Positions 33,295 through 43,045 of a stretch of DNA of 64,000 nucleotides are shown here, piece after piece (the stretch's first letter is position 1; each line of letters opens with the position of its first letter). Under the pieces are notes generated by a model. The model was not told the DNA's origin, searched no databases, and saw only the letters and a program-made list of their open reading frames with translations. The position numbers and the translations under genes were made by a program. Source of the DNA: Betaproteobacteria bacterium (GTDB lineage Bacteria; Pseudomonadota; Gammaproteobacteria; Burkholderiales; Casimicrobiaceae). The stretch is from NCBI GenBank assembly GCA_013298765.1, contig JAAFJA010000002.1, forward strand, positions 1 through 64,000, given 5' to 3'.

Positions 33295-35085
33295 TTACAC
33301 GGTCGGGTTTGCATTTCTCAACTTCACATGCAACTCCCGCAACTGCTTCTCCGTCACCGGCGTCGGCGCATCCACCATGAGGTCTTGCCCACGCTGCGTT
33401 TTCGGGAAGGCGATCACGTCGCGGATCGATTCGGCTTCGCACATCATGGTGACGATGCGGTCTAGGCCGAACGCGATGCCCGCATGTGGCGGCGCGCCGT
33501 ATTGCAGGGCGTCAAGCAAGAAGCCGAATTTGGCGCGTTGATCTTCTTCACTGATGCCGAGCGTGGCGAATTGTTTGGCTTGCAGTTCGGGGCGGTGAAT
33601 ACGCACCGAGCCGCCGCCTAATTCCCAGCCGTTCATGGCGACGTCATAGGCTTTTGCGAGCACCTTCGATGGATCGGTGTCCAAGAGTGGCCAGTGGTCG
33701 TCTTTCGGGCTGGTGAATGGGTGATGCGCCGCGACGTAGCGTTTGTTTTCTTCGTCGTATTCGTAGCAAGGAAAATCGACGACCCAGCACGGCTTGAAGC
33801 CTTTTTCGAAGAAGCCGAGTTCTTGTCCATGCTCAAGGCCGATCTTCGCGCGCAAGGCGCCGATCGCGTCGTTGACGACTTTCTTTTTGTCAGCGCCGAA
33901 GAAGAGGATGTCGCCGTTTTGCGCGCCGCTCTTTTCGATGATCGCTTTGATCGAATCGGGCGTGAGGAATTTGACGATTGGGCTTTGCAGGCCTTCTTCG
34001 TTCAACTTCGTTACGTCGTTCACTTTGATCCACGCGAGACCCTTCGCGCCATAGATCGCAACGAACGTCGTGTAGTCGTCGATCTCTTTACGGGAAAGTT
34101 TCGCGCCGCCCGGAACACGTAGGGCAACAACGCGACCGTCCTTCATATCGGCTGCGCCGCGAAACACCTTGAAGTCCACGGTTTTCATGACGTCCGTCAA
34201 TTCAGTGAATTCGAGTTTCACGCGAAGGTCTGGCTTGTCGCTGCCGTATTTGCCCATCGCTTCGGCATAGGGCAGGCGAGGGAAGTCAGGCAGATCAACG
34301 CCCAAGCCCGCTTTCCACAAATGCTTCACGAGGCCTTCCATCATGTCTTGCACATCGCGCTCGCCCATGAAGGAAGTTTCGATATCAATCTGCGTGAACT
34401 CAGGCTGACGATCAGCGCGCAAGTCTTCGTCGCGGAAGCACTTCACGATTTGGTAATAGCGATCAAAGCCCGCGACCATCAAGAGCTGTTTGAAGAGCTG
34501 TGGGCTTTGCGGCAGCGCGTAGAACTGGCCGTCATGAATTCGTGACGGCACCAGGAATTCGCGCGCGCCTTCGGGCGTGCTCTTGTAGAGAAACGGCGTT
34601 TCGATGTCGACGAAACCACGCTCGTTCAGGTACTCGCGCGCAGCGGCAGACACGCGCGCACGCAGGAGCAGGTTCTTCGCCATTTGCGGACGACGCAAAT
34701 CGAGATAGCGATATTTCAATCGCACTTCTTCGTTCACGTTGGATTCGTCCATCATGAACGGCGGCGTGAGTGACGCGTTGTAGATCTCAATCTCGTGGGC
34801 GAAAACTTCGATCTCGCCTGAGACCATGTCTTTGTTCTCCGTGCCGGCAGGGCGCGCGCGCACTTTGCCGACGACCTTGATGCAAAACTCGTTGCGAAGC
34901 GTTTCGGCGAGTTTGAATGCGTCCGGACGATCCGGATCAATCACGATTTGTGCGATGCCCTCGCGATCACGCAGATCAACGAAGATGACGCCGCCGTGGT
35001 CACGACGACGATGCACCCAGCCAGTGAGGGTGACGATTTGGTCGAGGTATTGTTTGCTGACTAAGCCTGTGTAGGTGGTACGCAT
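33295..35085 (-). CDS. aspS: Aspartate-tRNA ligase
   Basis: 596 aa class II aminoacyl-tRNA synthetase that charges tRNA-Asp. It has the N-terminal OB fold ([23 protein letters not shown], residues 18-40), the class II motif 2 region ([18 protein letters not shown]), a bacterial GAD insertion (about residues 290-420) and motif 3 ([10 protein letters not shown]). Length matches bacterial AspRS. Discriminating versus non-discriminating specificity cannot be read from this. It is the third gene of a same-strand FmdB - DUF502 - aspS group, separated from DUF502 by a repeat-bearing gap. Confidence 0.97.
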   Translation of the reverse strand: MRTTYTGLVSKQYLDQIVTLTGWVHRRRDHGGVIFVDLRDREGIAQIVIDPDRPDAFKLAETLRNEFCIKVVGKVRARPAGTENKDMVSGEIEVFAHEIEIYNASLTPPFMMDESNVNEEVRLKYRYLDLRRPQMAKNLLLRARVSAAAREYLNERGFVDIETPFLYKSTPEGAREFLVPSRIHDGQFYALPQSPQLFKQLLMVAGFDRYYQIVKCFRDEDLRADRQPEFTQIDIETSFMGERDVQDMMEGLVKHLWKAGLGVDLPDFPRLPYAEAMGKYGSDKPDLRVKLEFTELTDVMKTVDFKVFRGAADMKDGRVVALRVPGGAKLSRKEIDDYTTFVAIYGAKGLAWIKVNDVTKLNEEGLQSPIVKFLTPDSIKAIIEKSGAQNGDILFFGADKKKVVNDAIGALRAKIGLEHGQELGFFEKGFKPCWVVDFPCYEYDEENKRYVAAHHPFTSPKDDHWPLLDTDPSKVLAKAYDVAMNGWELGGGSVRIHRPELQAKQFATLGISEEDQRAKFGFLLDALQYGAPPHAGIAFGLDRIVTMMCEAESIRDVIAFPKTQRGQDLMVDAPTPVTEKQLRELHVKLRNANPTV

Positions 35086-35116
35086 GGTTTGCTTTCTATA
35101 GCGGTACGCTCTGTTC

Positions 35117-35252
35117 TGTCATCCCCGTCCCCGCCTTCGCGGGGATAAACCTTCGGGCGGGGACCCAGTCCGGGCATTCGGCAAAGCGATTTCGACTTTG
35201 CGGGCAACGCCACATTCTCAGGGTCTGGGTCCCCGCCTTCGCGGGGATGACA
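35117..35252. repeat. REP-like inverted repeat element upstream of aspS
   Basis: Outer arms TGTCATCCCC...CGCGGGGATGACA with the shared inner box GGGGACCCAG / CTGGGTCCCC; about 136 bp. Same family as 40209-40315. It lies between aspS and DUF502. Confidence 0.85.
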
Positions 35253-35367
35253 TGCGAGAGAAACGCACAAACGTGAATCAGCGCAACGATTTTCTAACCG
35301 TTACGGCTTCACTGAAAAGGGACTTGATTGGCGGCTTTCGTTGATGACTCAGGCGCCGCCGACCTGG

Positions 35368-36042
35368 TCACGGATTGGTATTCGGGAAATCCGGAGGCTT
35401 TGGCCCGTTAGCCCAACGAGCAAGCTCGCCAGTGGTAAGAACGGGCGGCGGTGCCACGCCGAGTGAGATCACATACTTAAGCGCTTGCTCGACAGTCATG
35501 TCGAGTTCTTCAACTTGAGAGCGATGAACGAGCAGCATATAGCCCGATGTTGGCACAGGCACGGTGGGCACGTAAAGCGTGAGGTAATCGCCGGGTAGGC
35601 GCTTCGCCATTTCGCCGTGAAGCGTGGTCGTCGTCACGAAAGCGATGGTTTTGAGGCCAGCGCGCGGGAATTCAATCAACACCGCTTTGCGAAAGGCTTG
35701 GCCCGAGTCGGAAAGCACTGGATCGCTGATTTGCTTCACCGATTTGTAGATCGCGCCAACGACAGGAATGCGTTGCAGTGTTTCGCTCCACCAATTGAGG
35801 ATTTGCTTCCCGATGACGTTTTTGCCAACCGTTGAGGCGATGGCACCGGTAATGACAACGAGCAAGAACGCGAACACAACGCCAAGCCCGGGAATCTTGC
35901 TGCCGTGCCAGGTAGGCCGCCAAAGCTCGGGGAGCAGCAGAATGGATTGATCGAGCGTGGTGATCAAAAAATGCAAAACCCAGACCGTGACGCCGATCGG
36001 CACCAAGACCAAGAGTCCTGCAAGGATGAATTTTTTGATCAC
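35368..36042 (-). CDS. DUF502 integral membrane protein
   Basis: 224 aa with two clear membrane helices (residues 3-25, 55-78) and family hallmarks GLGVVFAFLLVVITGAIAS, TLQRIPVVGAIYKSVKQIS, then LIEFPRAGLKTIAFVT and YVPTVPVPTSGYMLLVHRSQVEELDMTVEQALKYVISLG. The function of DUF502 is unknown, but the gene is conserved next to aspS and an FmdB-type gene in betaproteobacteria, as here. The start at 36042 is unambiguous; the FmdB gene ends 20 bases upstream. Confidence 0.92.
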   Translation of the reverse strand: MIKKFILAGLLVLVPIGVTVWVLHFLITTLDQSILLLPELWRPTWHGSKIPGLGVVFAFLLVVITGAIASTVGKNVIGKQILNWWSETLQRIPVVGAIYKSVKQISDPVLSDSGQAFRKAVLIEFPRAGLKTIAFVTTTTLHGEMAKRLPGDYLTLYVPTVPVPTSGYMLLVHRSQVEELDMTVEQALKYVISLGVAPPPVLTTGELARWANGPKPPDFPNTNP

Positions 36043-36062
36043 GTAAGCTCGATGGATTCTGA

Positions 36063-36401
36063 TTAGCTTGCGCTCGGGGCCGGCGCTGCAGCGGGTGCGG
36101 GCGCAGGCGACACAGTGGCAGCCGGCGTGGCCGTTCCAGAAGATGAGGGCGAAGCGCTCGATTCAGAAGAACTCGAGGTATCACTAGATTTCTTCGCTTC
36201 CCCCGAAGTTTTCTGGCTTCCATTTCGGAAGTCAGTCACGTACCAGCCGGAACCTTTAAGTGCAAAACCGGCGGCGGAAATCTTTTTCGCGTAGTTCGTC
36301 TTCCCACATGAGGGACAGGCGGTAAGCGGCGCATCTGCCAGCTTTTGCAAGTGTTCGCCCTGATGTCCGCAATCAGGGCACGCGTATTCGTAAATCGGCA
36401 T
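36063..36401 (-). CDS. FmdB-family zinc ribbon protein
   Basis: 112 aa. Starts MPIYEYACPDCGH (start at 36401; the frame is open 22 codons further but without the family start), then CPSCGK: two CxxC pairs (about residues 8-11 and 33-36) form one zinc ribbon. The C-terminal half is low-complexity, Ser/Ala/Pro-rich and probably disordered. Such proteins are small regulators or zinc-binding accessory proteins of unknown role; linkage to DUF502-aspS is the established context. Confidence 0.93.
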   Translation of the reverse strand: MPIYEYACPDCGHQGEHLQKLADAPLTACPSCGKTNYAKKISAAGFALKGSGWYVTDFRNGSQKTSGEAKKSSDTSSSSESSASPSSSGTATPAATVSPAPAPAAAPAPSAS

Positions 36402-36744
36402 GACGCTGCGAGAAGAAAGAATGTTGACAACGCGGTGACGAGAAATGAACGCGCCATTGCTGTGCACACCGCAGTAAAGCCATGATTATATGGGGATTCG
36501 TACATGCTTTTTTGCAGTGCGGAAACGATTCCGACCAGCGTGAATTGTGCGCAGTTGTAAGGGCGCTGGCCACGCGTAAACTCGGCTTTTTGATGCAGTT
36601 TTCGGCAGATGATGATGAATCGCGGGGCGCGCGTGACGAGCTGCGGATAACGCGCTTTCAGCGGTGGCGGAAGCCCCGTATGATTCAATCCAGCATGCGA
36701 GCTCAGCCTGCGCAGAGCGAGCGCACAACAAAGCGACAAATACT
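36402..36744. other. Divergent intergenic region
   Basis: 343 bases between FmdB (minus) and NfeD (plus). It probably carries the promoters of both. I see no further gene; short frames here read through in several frames without ribosome sites. Confidence 0.45.
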
Positions 36745-37164
36745 ATGACGATGTACTACCTTTGGTGGATTGCTGCGGCGATTCTGGTTGGTGTGGAGAT
36801 GATGACGGGCACTTTCTATCTGCTGGTGCTCGCAGTTGCCGCGGCGGCGGCCGGCGTGCTGGCATTTGTGGGCCTGGATTTCTGGTGGCAAGTGGCGGGC
36901 GCGGCGCTGGTTGCGATTGTCGGCACGTATCTTTTGCACGCGTGGAAGAAGAAAAACGCGACCCAACCGAAGCTCTCTGCAAATCTGGATGTAGGGCAAC
37001 GAGTTCGAGTCAATGAATGGCGTGACGACGGCAGCGCGCGCGTTACCTATCGCGGCGCGCAGTGGGATGCCGTTATGGAATCCGAAATGACGCCGAAGCG
37101 CGAACAAATGGTGATCGTGGCAACGCGCGGCTCGCAACTCGTGCTCGGACCGGTGCCGCAATAA
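36745..37164 (+). CDS. NfeD-like membrane protein
   Basis: 139 aa. Three or four N-terminal helices (residues 4-25, 28-48, 52-70) followed by a soluble OB-type domain (about residues 85-139, LDVGQRVRVNEWRDDGSARVTYRGAQWDAVMES). The ATG at 36745 (or the second ATG, two codons on) fits; the frame is open further up but overlaps the intergenic promoter region. Short NfeD proteins pair with SPFH/slipin partners, whose gene follows at 46 bases. Function in membrane microdomain organisation is the family's usual interpretation. Confidence 0.9.
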   Translation: MTMYYLWWIAAAILVGVEMMTGTFYLLVLAVAAAAAGVLAFVGLDFWWQVAGAALVAIVGTYLLHAWKKKNATQPKLSANLDVGQRVRVNEWRDDGSARVTYRGAQWDAVMESEMTPKREQMVIVATRGSQLVLGPVPQ

Positions 37165-37209
37165 CGTGAACAGCGTACTAATTTCACACGCGTTTACGTC
37201 TTTACTGAC

Positions 37210-38577
37210 ATGAGCCTGCAACCGAACCCTCCGAAATCACCGCTCGACGCGCTGATGCGCGAGGCTGCCAAGCAGATGGAGAAAAAGCTGGGCGAATGGC
37301 AAAAGCAGGCGGGCGGCAAAACGAATACGTCAGGCGAAGCAGAGCTTGCCAAAGCGCGAGAGAAGCTTCGTGCGCTGGCGACTGGCAATTCGGGCGGCGG
37401 TGGCGCGGATGGCATGGGTGTCGGCGGCAATATGTCGCCGCCGCCCCCGCCTCAGCCCCCGAGTAAGTCATCGCTGGGTGAGACGAGTTCGCAAAAGTTT
37501 TTTAAGTGGATGGTCGGAATCGGCATCGCCTTATTCACGCTGAGTTTGGTTGGAGATATTGTCAAAGGCATTTTTCGGGGTATTTGGCGTCAGAGCCAGA
37601 ATCAATCGGGCAATGCGATTCAGAGTTTGCAGGGATTTAACTGGGAGAGTGTGATGAGTGGCTTCTTTAGTACGCTGGTACCGATTGCGATTTTTATCGT
37701 CGCGATCATTTTCGTCGTCAAGGCGATTCGCGTGGTGCCACAACAGCGCGCGTTTGTCATCGAGCGCCTCGGACGCTTTCATGCAGTTCTCGAGCCGGGG
37801 CTTCGTTTCACTATTCCCTTCGTTGATCGCATTTCCGCGAAACACGATTTACGCGAAGTGCCGCTCGACGTGCCTTCGCAGGTGTGCATCACGCGCGACA
37901 ACACGCAGCTGCAAGTGGATGGTGTTCTCTATTACCAAATCACCGATCCGAAGCTCGCGACGTATGGTTCTTCGAACTACATCGCCGCGATCACGCAACT
38001 TTCGCAAACGACGTTGCGCAGCGTGATCGGTAAGCTCGAACTCGACAAAACGTTTGAAGAGCGCGACATGATCAACCATGCAATCGTCAATTCGCTTGAT
38101 GAAGCCGCGATGAATTGGGGCGTGAAAGTGTTGCGCTACGAGATCAAAGATCTCACGCCACCGAAAGAAATCCTGCACGCGATGCAAGCGCAGATCACTG
38201 CCGAGCGTGAGAAGCGCGCCTTGATTGCGGCCTCCGAAGGTCGCAAGCAAGAGCAGATCAATATCGCGATGGGGCAGAAAGAAGCCGCAATTGCGAAGTC
38301 CGAAGGCGACAAGATTTCCGACATCAACCAAGCGCAGGGCGAAGCCGCAGCGATTCTCGCCAAGGCAGAAGCAAATGCGGAAGCGATTCGTAAGATTGCA
38401 ATGGCCATTGAGTCACAAGGCGGCTTGCAAGCGGTGAACTTGAAAGTGGCGGAGCAATATGTTGCGGCGCTTTCGAACATCGCGCGTGAAGGCAACACCA
38501 TTGTCGTGCCGCAGAATTTGACAGATATCGCGAGCCTTGTCACGACGGCGACGAGCGTGTTGAAGGCGACGAAATAG
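37210..38577 (+). CDS. SPFH/Band 7 (slipin/stomatin) protein with an unusual N-terminal extension
   Basis: 455 aa, against about 300 for the family. Residues 149-455 match a standard slipin: SGFFSTLVPIAIFIVAIIF membrane anchor, KAIRVVPQQRAFVIERLGRFH, the Band 7 domain, and a coiled-coil AEREKRALIAASEGRKQ region. The extension (1-148) holds a charged helical region, a Gly/Pro-rich linker (PPPPPQPPS) and one more membrane segment. An internal in-frame ATG at 37654, preceded by a GGGAG ribosome site, would yield exactly the standard protein, so both forms could be made. Partner of the NfeD protein. Confidence 0.9.
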   Translation: MSLQPNPPKSPLDALMREAAKQMEKKLGEWQKQAGGKTNTSGEAELAKAREKLRALATGNSGGGGADGMGVGGNMSPPPPPQPPSKSSLGETSSQKFFKWMVGIGIALFTLSLVGDIVKGIFRGIWRQSQNQSGNAIQSLQGFNWESVMSGFFSTLVPIAIFIVAIIFVVKAIRVVPQQRAFVIERLGRFHAVLEPGLRFTIPFVDRISAKHDLREVPLDVPSQVCITRDNTQLQVDGVLYYQITDPKLATYGSSNYIAAITQLSQTTLRSVIGKLELDKTFEERDMINHAIVNSLDEAAMNWGVKVLRYEIKDLTPPKEILHAMQAQITAEREKRALIAASEGRKQEQINIAMGQKEAAIAKSEGDKISDINQAQGEAAAILAKAEANAEAIRKIAMAIESQGGLQAVNLKVAEQYVAALSNIAREGNTIVVPQNLTDIASLVTTATSVLKATK

Positions 38578-38633
38578 TTTTCAAGCGTCGACCGATTGAA
38601 ACCCGCCGCAAAGGGCGCAGAAAGGAAGCTTTG

Positions 38634-39368
38634 ATGAATGCAGCAAAACGTTTCTCTATCGCAGCGATTGCTTCAATCGCTGCGCTCTCCCTCGTGGCGT
38701 GCGAAGAGGTGACGATCAAAGTCGGCCACAAAAACGGCGTGAAAGGCAGCGGTGTTTCGGCGACTGAAACGCGGGCGATGTCTGAATTCACGGGGGTCGA
38801 TCTCGCGGGCGTGGGTAAGCTCGTTTTGAAAGTGGGCGAGGGCACGACGTATTCGGTGAAGTTGACGGGTGACGATAATTTGCTGCCCTTAATCGAAACC
38901 GTAGTCACTGGGAATACGCTCTCGATTCGTCCCAAGGATTCGATCTCGCTCAGTAACAGCGTGGGCTTTACCTATGAAGTCACCGCGCCAAAGATCGAAA
39001 AAATCGAATCGAGCGGTGCCGCCTCAGTGGAGGGATCGGGCTTTCGTGGCGGTAGGTTGGCGGTTGATGTTTCAGGCGTAGGCAGTGTGAAACTTGCCGG
39101 ACGAGTCGATGAATTCCGCGCCGACCTTTCCGGCGCTGGAAGCCTTAATTCTTCAGAGCTTATCGCGAATGATGTGCGAGTCGAGTTGTCTGGCGTCGGG
39201 AGTGCGGACGTGCAGGCCAACCAGAGAATGCGCGGTAGCGTGAGCGGTCTCGGCTCGATCAGCTGGCGTGGCGATGCAACCGACGTGAAGACCGATGTGT
39301 CCGGGCTGGGCAGCGTGCGCAAATCGGGCGAATCGAAGAAAACCGCGGACACTAAAGTCAATGTTTGA
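38634..39368 (+). CDS. DUF2807 lipoprotein (putative autotransporter-type adhesin fold)
   Basis: 244 aa. Lipoprotein signal with lipobox LSLVAC (Cys24); the ATG at 38634 follows AGGAAG. The mature part is a run of short repeated strands: DLAGVGKLVLKVGEG, SSGAASVEGSGF, VDVSGVGSVKLAG, DLSGAGSLNSSE, ELSGVGSADVQA, SGLGSISWRGD, DVSGLGSVRKSG - the regular G-(V/A/L)-GS repeats of a right-handed beta helix as in DUF2807 (GIN) domains. Envelope protein of unknown function, perhaps adhesive or structural. Confidence 0.87.
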   Translation: MNAAKRFSIAAIASIAALSLVACEEVTIKVGHKNGVKGSGVSATETRAMSEFTGVDLAGVGKLVLKVGEGTTYSVKLTGDDNLLPLIETVVTGNTLSIRPKDSISLSNSVGFTYEVTAPKIEKIESSGAASVEGSGFRGGRLAVDVSGVGSVKLAGRVDEFRADLSGAGSLNSSELIANDVRVELSGVGSADVQANQRMRGSVSGLGSISWRGDATDVKTDVSGLGSVRKSGESKKTADTKVNV

Positions 39369-39549
39369 TTTCGCGCAGGCGCTGCGCGCGTTTGCACAAC
39401 GGCACGTTGTTTTGATCGTGCTGATCGCTCTGGCGATTGTTTTCTACGCGATCGGATTCAAGAAAGGATCGATGACCGCGTTCGCGCTCGGGTTTCTGTT
39501 TGAGCTTGGTTTTTGGGCGAATCTTTTTCGCTCGGATCGGCGTAAATGA
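39361..39549 (+). CDS. Small membrane protein (62 aa)
   Basis: Overlaps the DUF2807 stop by eight bases (ATG at 39361 inside its last codons), so it is probably coupled to it. An N-terminal amphipathic part then two hydrophobic stretches (about residues 16-31 and 38-54: VVLIVLIALAIVFYA and TAFALGFLFELGFW). The charged end SDRRK faces the cytoplasm. No family name recognised. Its small size and coupling suggest a helper of the lipoprotein or of its export. Confidence 0.65.
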   Translation: MFDFAQALRAFAQRHVVLIVLIALAIVFYAIGFKKGSMTAFALGFLFELGFWANLFRSDRRK

Positions 39550-39578
39550 TTGGCGCGGTTTGCTAGGGGGGGCTGGAT

Positions 39579-39821
39579 TCAGCCTTTTTGATCGTACGAC
39601 TTAAAGCGGACCACTTCGCTACTGCGGAGCGCCTTATGTTTGGTGCCTCTACCTGTGACGCGTTTGCGCCAACGCTCGAAGCTTGATCGCGTGAGTGCAC
39701 CGCGCATCAGCGCGATCACTGCCGATTCGTTGAGGTGAAATTGCACTTCGATCGCATCAAACGGGGTTCGATCTTCCCAGGCCATTTGAATTACGCGATC
39801 ACGCTCTGCGTCGGTCAACAT
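39579..39821 (-). CDS. TIGR03643 family protein
   Basis: 80 aa. The family sequence is recognisable: MAWEDRTPFDAIEVQFHLNE near the N-terminus, ALMRGALTRSSFERWRKRVTGR in the middle, and an RFKSYDQKG end. The ATG at 39821 gives the usual length. These small proteins are DNA-binding-like by fold but have no assigned role; many of their genes lie close to photolyase or related oxidoreductase genes, not seen here. It converges with the 62-aa membrane protein gene. Confidence 0.9.
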   Translation of the reverse strand: MLTDAERDRVIQMAWEDRTPFDAIEVQFHLNESAVIALMRGALTRSSFERWRKRVTGRGTKHKALRSSEVVRFKSYDQKG

Positions 39822-39972
39822 GGAATAAATGAAAACGAGGAATGGGGGGGCGGGCCCGACGTGCGAAGCTCTCACGAAGAGGGCATCGCCCGATTTTCTC
39901 TTGTTTCGCTCGGCTGCACTCCGGGCCTCATCGGTGCGCAGGCTGCCCTTGTGGCTATAATTTGAAGTTCGC

Positions 39973-40049
39973 AGAGACATAGCTCAGTTGGTTAGAGCAC
40001 CACCTTGACATGGTGGGGGTCGTTGGTTCGAATCCAATTGTCTCTACCA
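39973..40049 (+). tRNA. tRNA-Val (anticodon GAC)
   Basis: 77 nt including encoded CCA. Acceptor arms AGAGACA / TGTCTCT, D arm GCTC...GAGC, anticodon stem CCACC/GGTGG with loop TTGACAT, T arm GTTGG-TTCGAAT-CCAAT. All stems pair. Confidence 0.97.
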
Positions 40050-40174
40050 GTTTCATCAACCGTTCACGATTAAGGGATGCCGAAGAATGCCGCGAACTCG
40101 TACCACGACAGGAGTTTTTTCCCGCCGAGGCTGATTCGTTTGCGGTTGCGCGTTCGCGTGTAACGGTTGAAAAG

Positions 40175-40206
40175 AAAAGCAGCTTCGGCTGCTTTTTTTG
40201 TTTTTA
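40175..40206 (+). terminator. Rho-independent terminator after tRNA-Val
   Basis: Stem AAAGCAGC / GCTGCTTT closed by a TTCG loop, followed by a T-run. Confidence 0.85.
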
Positions 40207-40208
40207 GT

Positions 40209-40315
40209 TGTCATCCCCGCGAAGGCGGGGACCCAGACAGGGTGCTTCGCTTGAATGTCGAGCGACCACTAAAGGGACGCTGCCCGGTCTGGGTTCCCGC
40301 CTTCGCGGGAATGAC
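40209..40315. repeat. REP-like inverted repeat element upstream of thrS
   Basis: Arms TGTCATCCCCGCGAAGGCGGG and its complement CCCGCCTTCGCGGGAATGAC with the inner GACCCAGA / TCTGGGTTC box. Same family as 35117-35252. Confidence 0.85.
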
Positions 40316-40341
40316 GGTAGGTTTGCAGAGAGATTGAAACT

Positions 40342-42261
40342 ATGATCCAAGTCACACTCCCCGACGGCTCCGTCCGTTCTTTTGAAAAACCAGTTTCAGT
40401 CGGCGAAGTTGCTGCGAACATTGGCTCCGGACTTGCGAAAGCGGCGCTCGCGGGCAAAGTTGACGGAAAACTTGTAGATACAAGTCACGTCATCAACGCG
40501 CCAGTCAATTTGGGCATCGTTACTGAAAAAGATAAAGACGGTTTAGAGGTCATTCGGCACTCTACTGCTCATCTTTTGGCTTACGCGGTGAAAGAGTTGT
40601 TTCCAGATGCACAAGTCACCATCGGTCCGGTGATCGAAGACGGCTTCTATTACGACTTTTCATACAAGCGCCCGTTCACGCCGGAAGACCTTGCCAAGAT
40701 CGAAGCGAAGATGGCAGAACTCGCGAAGAAAGACGAAAAGGTCGAGCGCAAAGTGTTGCCGCGCGACGAAGCGGTTGCGTATTTCAAAGGCATTGGCGAA
40801 GCTTACAAAGCCGAAATCATTGCGAGCATCCCCGCAAACGAGGACGTTTCGCTTTACAGCGAAGGCGCGTTCACTGATCTGTGTCGCGGGCCGCATGTCC
40901 CGTCGACTGGCAAGCTAAAGCACTTCAAGCTGATGAAAGTCGCCGGTGCTTACTGGCGTGGCGATCATCGCAACGAAATGCTGACGCGTGTGTACGGTAC
41001 CGCGTGGGCGAAAAAAGAAGATTTGGACGCCTACTTGTTCCGTCTGGAAGAAGCGGAGAAGCGCGACCATCGAAAAATTGGCCGCTTGCTCGATCTCTTC
41101 CACGTGCAAGATGAAGCGCCTGGCATGGTGTTTTGGCATCCAAACGGCTGGCGCGTCTGGCAAGTGGTGGAGCAATACATGAGGAAGGTTTACGAGAACA
41201 ACGGCTATCAGGAAGTGAAAGGCCCGCAAATTCTCGACCGTACATTGTGGGAGAAATCCGGGCACTGGGAGAACTACAAAGACAACATGTTCACCACTGA
41301 ATCGGAGAAGCGCACTTATGCGGTAAAGCCAATGAACTGTCCTGGCCATCTGCAGATTTACAACGCGGGGCTGCATTCGTACAAAGAGCTCCCGCTTCGC
41401 TACGGTGAATTTGGTTCATGTCATCGCAACGAATCGTCCGGCTCGCTGCACGGCATCATGCGCGTGCGCGGGTTCACGCAAGACGACGGCCACATTTTCT
41501 GCACTGAAGACCAGATTCAGTCTGAGTGCGTCGCGTTTAACGAACTGCTCAAGAAGGTTTACACCGATTTCGGTTTCACCGACATCATCTACAAGATCTC
41601 GACACGCCCGGAAAAGCGTGTCGGCTCAGACGAGGTGTGGGACAAGGCGGAGCACGCACTGAAATCCGCGCTCGATTCCGTCGGTGCGCCGTGGGAAGAG
41701 CTCAAAGGTGAGGGAGCGTTTTACGGTCCCAAGATTGAATATTCGCTCAAAGACGCGTTGGGACGGGTTTGGCAATGCGGAACGATGCAGGTTGACTTCA
41801 ACATGCCTCAGCGTCTAGGCGCGGAATACGTGGGCGAAGACAACAGTCGCCGGCATCCGGTGATGCTGCACCGTGCGATTTTGGGCTCGCTCGAGCGATT
41901 TATCGGAATCCTGATCGAGAACTATGCGGGCGCGCTGCCGCTCTGGCTTGCGCCGCGTCAGCTTGCGGTCGCGTCAATCACGTCCGATCAGAACGAATAT
42001 GTCGAAAAAGTCGTGCAAAGGCTCAAATCTGCGGGTTTGCGCGCTGAGAGCGACTTGAGGGCGGACAAAATCTCCTATAAAATCCGTGAGTTAAGCTTGC
42101 AAAAGCTCCCGTACATTGCTGTATGTGGTGCCAAAGAGGCTGAAGCGGGCACTGTCGCAGTACGCGGCCGTGGCAACGTCGATCTCGGCGTAATGCCGGT
42201 CGAAAAGTTCATCGAACTCTGCGTTTCGGAAAACAAACCAGGTGCTCACCTGACTGCGTAA
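40342..42261 (+). CDS. thrS: Threonine-tRNA ligase
   Basis: 639 aa class II synthetase. Order of domains: TGS-like N-terminal domain (residues 1-60), an HxxxH-bearing editing domain ([24 protein letters not shown] near residue 74), catalytic core ([10 protein letters not shown] with the zinc-binding Cys, [55 protein letters not shown]), and an anticodon domain ending near residue 635. Length and motifs are complete. It is the first gene of the thrS-infC-rpmI-rplT-pheS-pheT-ihfA cluster. Confidence 0.98.
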   Translation: MIQVTLPDGSVRSFEKPVSVGEVAANIGSGLAKAALAGKVDGKLVDTSHVINAPVNLGIVTEKDKDGLEVIRHSTAHLLAYAVKELFPDAQVTIGPVIEDGFYYDFSYKRPFTPEDLAKIEAKMAELAKKDEKVERKVLPRDEAVAYFKGIGEAYKAEIIASIPANEDVSLYSEGAFTDLCRGPHVPSTGKLKHFKLMKVAGAYWRGDHRNEMLTRVYGTAWAKKEDLDAYLFRLEEAEKRDHRKIGRLLDLFHVQDEAPGMVFWHPNGWRVWQVVEQYMRKVYENNGYQEVKGPQILDRTLWEKSGHWENYKDNMFTTESEKRTYAVKPMNCPGHLQIYNAGLHSYKELPLRYGEFGSCHRNESSGSLHGIMRVRGFTQDDGHIFCTEDQIQSECVAFNELLKKVYTDFGFTDIIYKISTRPEKRVGSDEVWDKAEHALKSALDSVGAPWEELKGEGAFYGPKIEYSLKDALGRVWQCGTMQVDFNMPQRLGAEYVGEDNSRRHPVMLHRAILGSLERFIGILIENYAGALPLWLAPRQLAVASITSDQNEYVEKVVQRLKSAGLRAESDLRADKISYKIRELSLQKLPYIAVCGAKEAEAGTVAVRGRGNVDLGVMPVEKFIELCVSENKPGAHLTA

Positions 42262-42291
42262 AAGCATCAAATTAACTGTTGGAGTTGTCAC

Positions 42292-42942
42292 ATAGCCGAT
42301 AAAGAAACTCGAATCAATCGTGAGATCACCGCTCCCGAGGTTCGACTGATAGATAAAGACGGTGAGCAGGCCGGCATCAAAACGCTTCGTGAAGCGTTAA
42401 CGATGGCCGAAGACGCTGAGCTTGATCTGGTGGAAATTGCGCCTACAGCGCAACCGCCGGTGTGCAGGATCATGGACTATGGAAAGTTCAAGTTCCAAGA
42501 AGCAAAGCGGCTTTCGGAGGCGAAGTCGAAGCAAAAGCAGATTGAGATCAAAGAAATCAAGCTGCGACCGCAAACCGACGAGCACGACTATCAGATCAAG
42601 ATGCGAAAGATTCGCGAGTTCGTGGCCGAAGGCGATAAGGTGAAAATCACTTTGCGTTTCCGCGGTCGCGAAATGGCGCATCAAGAATTTGGTGTGAGAC
42701 AACTTGAACGTATTCGCGCGGACACAGACGAAATTTGCGTCGTCGAGCAGTGGCCGCGCCTCGAAGGCAGGCTCATGGTGATGATGCTTGCAGCGAAGAA
42801 AAAAGTGGTTCCGACCGGTAGCAAAGAAGCCGCGAAGAAACCCGCAGAATCAGCCCCGGCTGGTGCTGCAAAGGTGGCAGATTCGGCTGCGGCAGGTAAA
42901 CCTGCTGAGGCCAAACCCGCAGCGGCGAAAGCGGCTGCGTAG
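42292..42942 (+). CDS. infC: Translation initiation factor IF-3, ATA start
   Basis: 216 aa. The N-domain begins [20 protein letters not shown]; the frame between the thrS stop (42259-42261) and the first in-frame ATG (42403) contains no ATG or GTG start, but an ATA at 42292-42294 lies seven bases behind a GGAG ribosome site. Use of an unusual ATN start in infC is known for autoregulation by IF-3 discrimination against non-AUG starts; ATA is a rare variant of it. The core ends near residue 170; beyond it a Lys/Ala/Pro-rich tail of about 45 residues is unusual for the family. rpmI follows 103 bases later. Confidence 0.9.
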   Translation: MADKETRINREITAPEVRLIDKDGEQAGIKTLREALTMAEDAELDLVEIAPTAQPPVCRIMDYGKFKFQEAKRLSEAKSKQKQIEIKEIKLRPQTDEHDYQIKMRKIREFVAEGDKVKITLRFRGREMAHQEFGVRQLERIRADTDEICVVEQWPRLEGRLMVMMLAAKKKVVPTGSKEAAKKPAESAPAGAAKVADSAAAGKPAEAKPAAAKAAA

Positions 42943-43045
42943 CAGTGAAGCACCCCTTGCGGGGTGAAGAAAGCGAGCTTGGGGCTCCAAAGAGTGTCGT
43001 GTAGTGCGGCACCGCCTCGGCTAGCAACATAAAAGGAATAGGCAC

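Noticed and set aside
40010-40207. 65-residue ORF over the tRNA-Val gene
   Set aside because: It reads through the tRNA and its terminator; no independent support.
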